NCBI RefSeq assembly: GCF_937616625.2
Contig: NC_065575.1
Location: 6,641,501 to 6,705,500 of the forward strand
Source: Mercurialis annua
Lineage: Eukaryota; Streptophyta; Magnoliopsida; Malpighiales; Euphorbiaceae
Direction: 5' to 3'
Length of the DNA stretch: 64,000 bases
The notes below the pieces were generated by a model. That model searched no databases, had not been told where the DNA came from, and worked only from the letters and a program-made list of their open reading frames with translations. This document shows positions 59,223 through 64,000 of the stretch, piece after piece (within the stretch, counting starts at the first letter, position 1; every line of letters begins with the position of its first letter). The position numbers and the translations under genes are program-made.

Positions 59223-59723
59223 GGGTTAAATGCAAATTCATACACCAACTTTGACCTAATTTGCAATTACGACATAAACTTTTAAACTTGGCAATGTCGA
59301 TAATGAACTTTGCACTTTTGGCAAATCGATACACCGATTATTTTCCGGTACAATTTTGCTGAGTTGGAAGCCGGAATCAACACGTATACTGACACAATGG
59401 ATTTCAGTATTTACCACGTAATTTGGCACGTTTGCAAATTAAATCATAAACTTTAACGTAATTTGCAATTACAACACTAATTTTAAAATTTTGGCAAAAA
59501 CAGGCATCAACTTTTACTTTTTGGCAAATCGAAACACCGTTTATTTTCCAACTTGTCAGCCTACGTGGCAATTCCGACTTCAACTCAGCAAAAATGTCCT
59601 GGGAAAATATCGGTGTATTGATTTGTCAAAAGTGCAAAGTTCATTACTGACATTGCCAAGTTTAAAAGTTTATGTTATAATTGCAAATTAGGTTAAAATT
59701 GTTGTATGAATTGCATTTAACCC
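59223..59723. mobile_element. Foldback MULE-MITE, GGGTTAAATGCAAATT family
   Basis: Ends gggttaaatgcaaatt and aattgcatttaaccc. It contains two further inner inverted modules (acttggcaatgtcg/cattgccaagtttaaa; ttttggcaaatcg twice), as if one element had inserted in or recombined with another. Flanks are T-runs, so the TSD cannot be read. Confidence 0.75.
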
Positions 59724-60203
59724 TTTTTTTTGGAATTATTACATGGACATGACAGCACTTTATCAACAAAAGATTATCAAAATAATATTCAGAATTATTG
59801 ACCAAATTGTACAAATCAATAGCAGACTCATTGCAGGTCAAATAATAAAAAAAAGACTTATTGACCAAAACGTATGAAAGGGGACAATAAACTAAAAATA
59901 TTCCTATGTTTTATTTTTTAGAAAAGCCATCCTATGTTTTATTTAATTAAGAAAAAGAAAACCAAGGTTCATTCCATAAATTTTCCCATTATTTTTAATT
60001 TTAACACATATATTAAAATAATAATAATTTTAAATTAATTCATTTATTTTTACTCATTTTAAATATATATTAGTAAATACTATGAAAAATATATTGGTAA
60101 ATACTATAAAATAGTTATGTATTAACTAAAAGTAATTCATCAAAAAAGAAAAAAACTAAAAGTAGTAAATAAAACAAATAAATTAACTTTAACATCTCTC
60201 ATA

Positions 60204-60708
60204 TCTATACTATATATAAAAAGCACGGATGGAAGGGAGGGGAAAAGGGGAAAATTACGTTAATGTCTTTTTCACTTATAAAATATAATTATTAATTAAA
60301 AATTATTAATATAATCATTAAAATTAGAGTACTAATTAAAATAAACTATTATGTTAACATAAGTTAGAGTACTAAACAAAATAAACTATTATGTTGAGAT
60401 AATTGTATAGAGTACTACTTTGACTATTTAATGATTACTATTTTAATTATTTTTTAATTATATATAATTCTAAACAAAGTAAACTATTTTAATGAACTAC
60501 TATTTTAATTTATTTTATATTTTCTATCAAAATTATCTATAATTATAAATTTTGAGTACCAATTAAATTTTTTAAAACAATTAAAATAACCATCTAAAGT
60601 TTTTAATAAGATAAACTATTTCAAATTAACTACTCTCTTCAATTTTATTTGATAATTTTGAAGAGTCACACTACGAGCCACGTGTAAAACAAGTAAAACC
60701 ATACTAGT
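60204..60708 (+). mobile_element. Non-autonomous Helitron
   Basis: 5' end TCTATACTATATATAAAAAGCA and 3' end ...CCATACTAG, preceded by A and followed by T. The first ~25 bp match the Helitron at 7149-7685. A cgagccacgtg motif before the end corresponds to its hairpin, here decayed. About 505 bp, no ORF. Confidence 0.75.
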
Positions 60709-62105
60709 TTTGTAAAAGTGGACAGCTATTTTTTTAAAAACAGAATTAGTATTTTGTTTTCTAATGCAAAAAAAATATTAAATCTTACGTGTTTTATTCA
60801 CTCCTAAGAAAAGTTCAAACCAAGGACACTTCACCTAATAATCATTAATCATTGATAGGGAGATATAACTCCACAAACATAACTTTTGTTGTTCATTATG
60901 AACGTTTAAAAGTATAAATAATTTTGTTATTTTAATTTAAGTAGTTAAATTAAATAATAATTATATTCTTCAATAATTCTAATAATGTTTATTATATATT
61001 GTAATAAATTTTTATTTTATATTATTATAATTTTTATTAGTAATTTTGTTTAATAAAAAATTAAAGTAAATAAATTTTTAATTATGGTACAAATTTTTGT
61101 ATATCTTTATATCACGGATGGAGTATTATTTTAGATAATAAAATCAAAGAGGATGGAACATGAAGTCATCTCCGACCTTCGGTCATTTGTTGTCTGTAAT
61201 TGATAGTATCCTTTTATTTCGGCTTATAATTAAAAAAAATTATACCTTTTTTCAATATATAATCAAAGCTTTTAGTCTCTGCGATTTTAGCTCAATTTTG
61301 TAAATTAGTAGTAATCTTAGTTTAATTTCAGAAATTACCTGATATTGACATGTAAAATAATACTTATAAAATTTAATTTTGTAATTTATATGTAAAATTA
61401 CCAAAAATAAAATAAATTGTTTTTGGAATATGATAAAATAATTTTCTTAAAAATACCAAAATATAGTAAAACATTGTAAGAGTACATATATAAATTTCTT
61501 AATTCATCTTTAAATTAAAATAATCTAAACTTAAAAGTTTTGATTAAATTTGTTCTAAATTAAAATGTTAGAGTCTTTTAGATGTTCAAGCCTCTTGTTT
61601 TTTTGGACATATCTTTTCTTATTAATCATTTTCTTTTATCTTTTTCTTATGGGATAATTACGAAATTAGTTTAAAATCGATTAAATTTTACAAAAATGCG
61701 CTTTTTAAAAATTTCACTCGGCACATTTGTTTTTTATCCGCTCTGTATCATAGATGTATTAAAGATGTATCACCAATGATAAAACCAAAAAATTATTCAT
61801 ATGGAACAATTTTATTATGTCATTCGACTATTTTTTAGATTGATCGATATATTGACTGATTTTTTTATAAAAAAATTAGAATAAATGATGTAACTTTTAG
61901 ACCGAATGACATTAAAAAAATTTAGAATAAACGACATAACTTTTAGACCGAATGACATATAATCTACTTTTTTTAGTTTTTAACCGTTTTCAATTACCAT
62001 TAGTTAATTTTTTTTCCTCCTAGATTTACATTTTTCATTTTCTTTTGGTTCCCACATACTATTATTTCCATATAAACGCGTTAGGTGGGCCAATCACTAC
62101 ACTAA
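60709..62105. other. AT-rich intergenic DNA upstream of the TIR gene
   Basis: No ORF. A short direct repeat (ttagaataaa-gacataacttttagaccgaatgacat) occurs near 61875 and 61921. The last ~200 bp are presumably the TIR gene promoter. Confidence 0.5.
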
Positions 62106-62113
62106 TATAAATA
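62106..62113 (+). promoter_or_regulatory. TATA box of the TIR-domain gene
   Basis: TATAAATA, 179 bp before the ATG at 62285 and 41 bp before an upstream in-frame ATG at 62147. The spacing favours a 5' UTR of about 145 nt and start at 62285. Confidence 0.6.
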
Positions 62114-62284
62114 ATCCCACCAATCTATCTTTCTAGCCATGCAAAATTGATTATCTTTAAATTACCAAAACATATAAACACTTATTTTTTCTTCACATTC
62201 TTTGTTCTTTATTCCTTATTCTTATTTATTTTGCAAAAATTCTCATTTTTATTTTATAACACAAAAATCATAGTATTATTTTCG

Positions 62285-62763
62285 ATGGAGTTTAGCAATA
62301 ATAACGGTTGGAAATACGACGTTTTTGTAAGTTTTAGAGGCGAAGATACTCGGAAAAATTTCACTAGCCATCTATATAGCGCATTAGGTCAAAAAGGAAT
62401 TATAACATTTAAAGATGATAAACAACTGGAGAGGGGCAAAACTATTTCTCAAGAATTGCTTAAAGCAATCAAAGAATCGAAAATTTTGATAATAATTTTC
62501 TCGAGAAACTATGCATTTTCTAGTTGGTGTTTGGATGAGCTTGTGGAAATTTATGAGTGCTTGAAATTAGAAAAAGGACAGATGGCAATGCCTATTTTCT
62601 ACAATGTGAGTCCTGATGATGTGACACTACAAACTGGAAATTATGGACAAGCTTTTGATGAGCATCAGAAACGTTTCGATATTATTAATGATAATAAGGT
62701 CCAACGTTGGAGAGTTGCTATGACTGAATTAGCTACCATTTCTGGTTGGGATTTGCAAGATAG
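62285..62763 (+). CDS. TIR-domain (TNL-type) disease resistance gene, first exon
   Basis: This exon encodes 159 full codons of TIR domain and ends in phase 2 at a GT donor (ag|gtataatt), as plant TNL genes do after the TIR. Motifs: YDVFVSFRGEDTRKNFTSHL (residues 11-30), FKDDKQLERG, a SRNYAFSSWCLDEL block with the putative NADase catalytic Glu85, and FYNVSPDDVTLQTGNYGQAF. TIR domains of plant immune receptors hydrolyse NAD+ to make signalling nucleotides for EDS1 complexes. I chose the start at MEFSNNN because the TIR begins 10 residues later. An upstream in-frame ATG at 62147 would add 46 very hydrophobic residues and is more likely 5' UTR. No NB-ARC exon is seen in the remaining 1.2 kb. The gene may continue beyond the window or be a TIR-only or truncated gene. 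Confidence 0.85.
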
Positions 62764-63919
62764 GTATAATTTTTTTATCTTTGTGTTTAATGTTTTATTT
62801 ACATTTTTTAACATTTTTTTCATATATAAAATAATATTAAAACATTAATATTGAACAATTAGATGTGTTATATATCTATTTCGAATTGTTATACATGTGT
62901 CTAGTGACGCAGTCAACAAATTTAATCATGGAGTAAACCGTAAGAAAGAAAATTATAATCGCTAATTTTTTCATATCAATCAGAATGAAGCTCAAAGTTG
63001 ATTTTTTATAAAAAAAAATGCGTCTCGGATCAATTATGACTAGGGCAGACGCACGACCCCGTTTTAGTATATGTCTCATCATATAGCCGTTGTGTAATAG
63101 TTCCGGTTTAGTTATGTATTTTTCATAAATAAATTAATATTGCGTTCCACATATTGTTTTATATATTTTATTGATATGATCTTTTTTATAAATTATAATT
63201 CGATAACTCACTGGTTCATAATATTTGTCGTTTTGAGAAAATTCTTTTTGATCTATAATACTTGTCATTTTATAATATCTATATGATTTTTTTATATTTA
63301 CATGTTATTAATTCATTAAAAGGATATAAAAATACAAAAAAAATGTCATAATCGTAAATATCAATAAGTTTCGAGAACATAATAATTTAATAAAAATATT
63401 TATAAATTTAGACATAGTTCTCATTATTTTTATTTTAAAAAATTTGAAAACATAAACAAAATATTGATTGAAGAATTATTCTAAATCTAATTTATATAAA
63501 TTCAATTTTAAATGTTTAGAAACTAACTAGCAACTAACTTCATGAGATAAAATTTTGCATGATCATGCCTTTTTTAGAATAAATAATTCAGAAGCACTAT
63601 ATTATTACAATTTCATAAAATGTAATAATTGCTTTGATAAAAAGGAAAAATCCACACACTAAATTTTTTATTACCTAACTGAATCTCACCAAAAACAAAT
63701 GAAAAAAAAAACTAACTAAACTTCAACTAACTAACTTATAAAGGAATATAATGAAACTGAAGATAATGTTATTTAATTTAGTTTGAGATTGGCGACTCAC
63801 AATATAATATTAAGAAGTGAATTGTAAAATATTTATTTTGACTCGAATATTATTTTAACAAAAAAACTAAAACAATAAAAGCAAATTAAAAATCAAACCA
63901 AATATCAAAAGTCTTGCTT
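62764..63919. other. Downstream of the TIR exon: long intron or intergenic
   Basis: AT-rich, no ORF with P-loop, kinase-2 or GLPL motifs in the plus frames. The minus-strand ORF at 62876-63082 resembles nothing. Confidence 0.5.
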
Positions 63920-64000
63920 TCAGTCAATACAAACTGTGTTCCCTTTGCCACCACCACCGCCGTCCTTATTGCTCGCCACCGACGAAGACGGCGACCAGTT
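63920..64000 (-). other. Possible end of a coding region crossing the window edge
   Basis: GC content rises sharply over the last ~65 bases. On the minus strand one frame reads ...SSSVASNKDGGGGGKGNTVCID then a TGA at 63922-63920, like a protein C-terminus. Another frame, and plus-strand frames with LPPPPPS, are also open. Strand and identity cannot be settled from 80 bases. Confidence 0.25.

Overview
This is nuclear DNA from a flowering plant, very probably a eudicot. The evidence is AT-rich DNA with long intergenic stretches, plant-type genes split by short GT-AG introns, and dense nested plant transposable elements (LTR retrotransposons, Helitrons, MULE- and hAT-type MITEs, Stowaway, LINE, SINE). 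I cannot name the species. Exon coordinates were worked out by hand from splice sites and reading-frame continuity.

Positions 1-37,200 are a transposon and pseudogene landscape. A very long LTR (15-4,553), with a tRNA-iMet-type primer binding site at the extreme left edge, is the 5' LTR of a minus-strand retrotransposon leaving the window. A second copy of the same ~4.6 kb LTR lies in opposite orientation at 15,434-20,024 as a solo LTR with a 5-bp target duplication. It and another solo LTR (13,006-14,469) interrupt one DAYSLEEPER-like hAT-derived pseudogene spread over 12,049-20,104. Other gene remnants are a GDSL lipase exon (6.1-6.3 kb), an ARIA-like armadillo fragment (21.0-21.4 kb) and a stromal-processing-peptidase-like fragment (27.9-28.8 kb). 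Around these lie a Helitron inside a long-TIR element, Stowaway MITEs, large foldback elements and a 948-bp MULE with a perfect 9-bp TSD.

Positions 37,700-54,000 hold three intact genes, all on the plus strand. They are a raffinose synthase/alkaline alpha-galactosidase family gene (13 exons, 754 codons), COX15 haem A synthase (7 exons, 449 codons) and a subtilisin-like serine protease of the SBT5/AIR3 type (10 exons, 762 codons). Each closes in frame across every predicted junction and keeps its catalytic or haem-ligand residues. They belong to unrelated pathways: oligosaccharide metabolism, mitochondrial cytochrome oxidase biogenesis and extracellular proteolysis. Between the first two genes is duplication debris. 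It contains a relic of the galactosidase 3' UTR and a diverged copy of the region downstream of the protease gene.

Positions 54,000-64,000 contain a decayed LINE interrupted by a MULE-MITE, more foldback MITEs, a second Helitron, and the first exon of a TIR-domain (TNL-type) resistance gene. No NB-ARC exon is visible before the window ends. GC-richer, possibly coding sequence touches the right edge.
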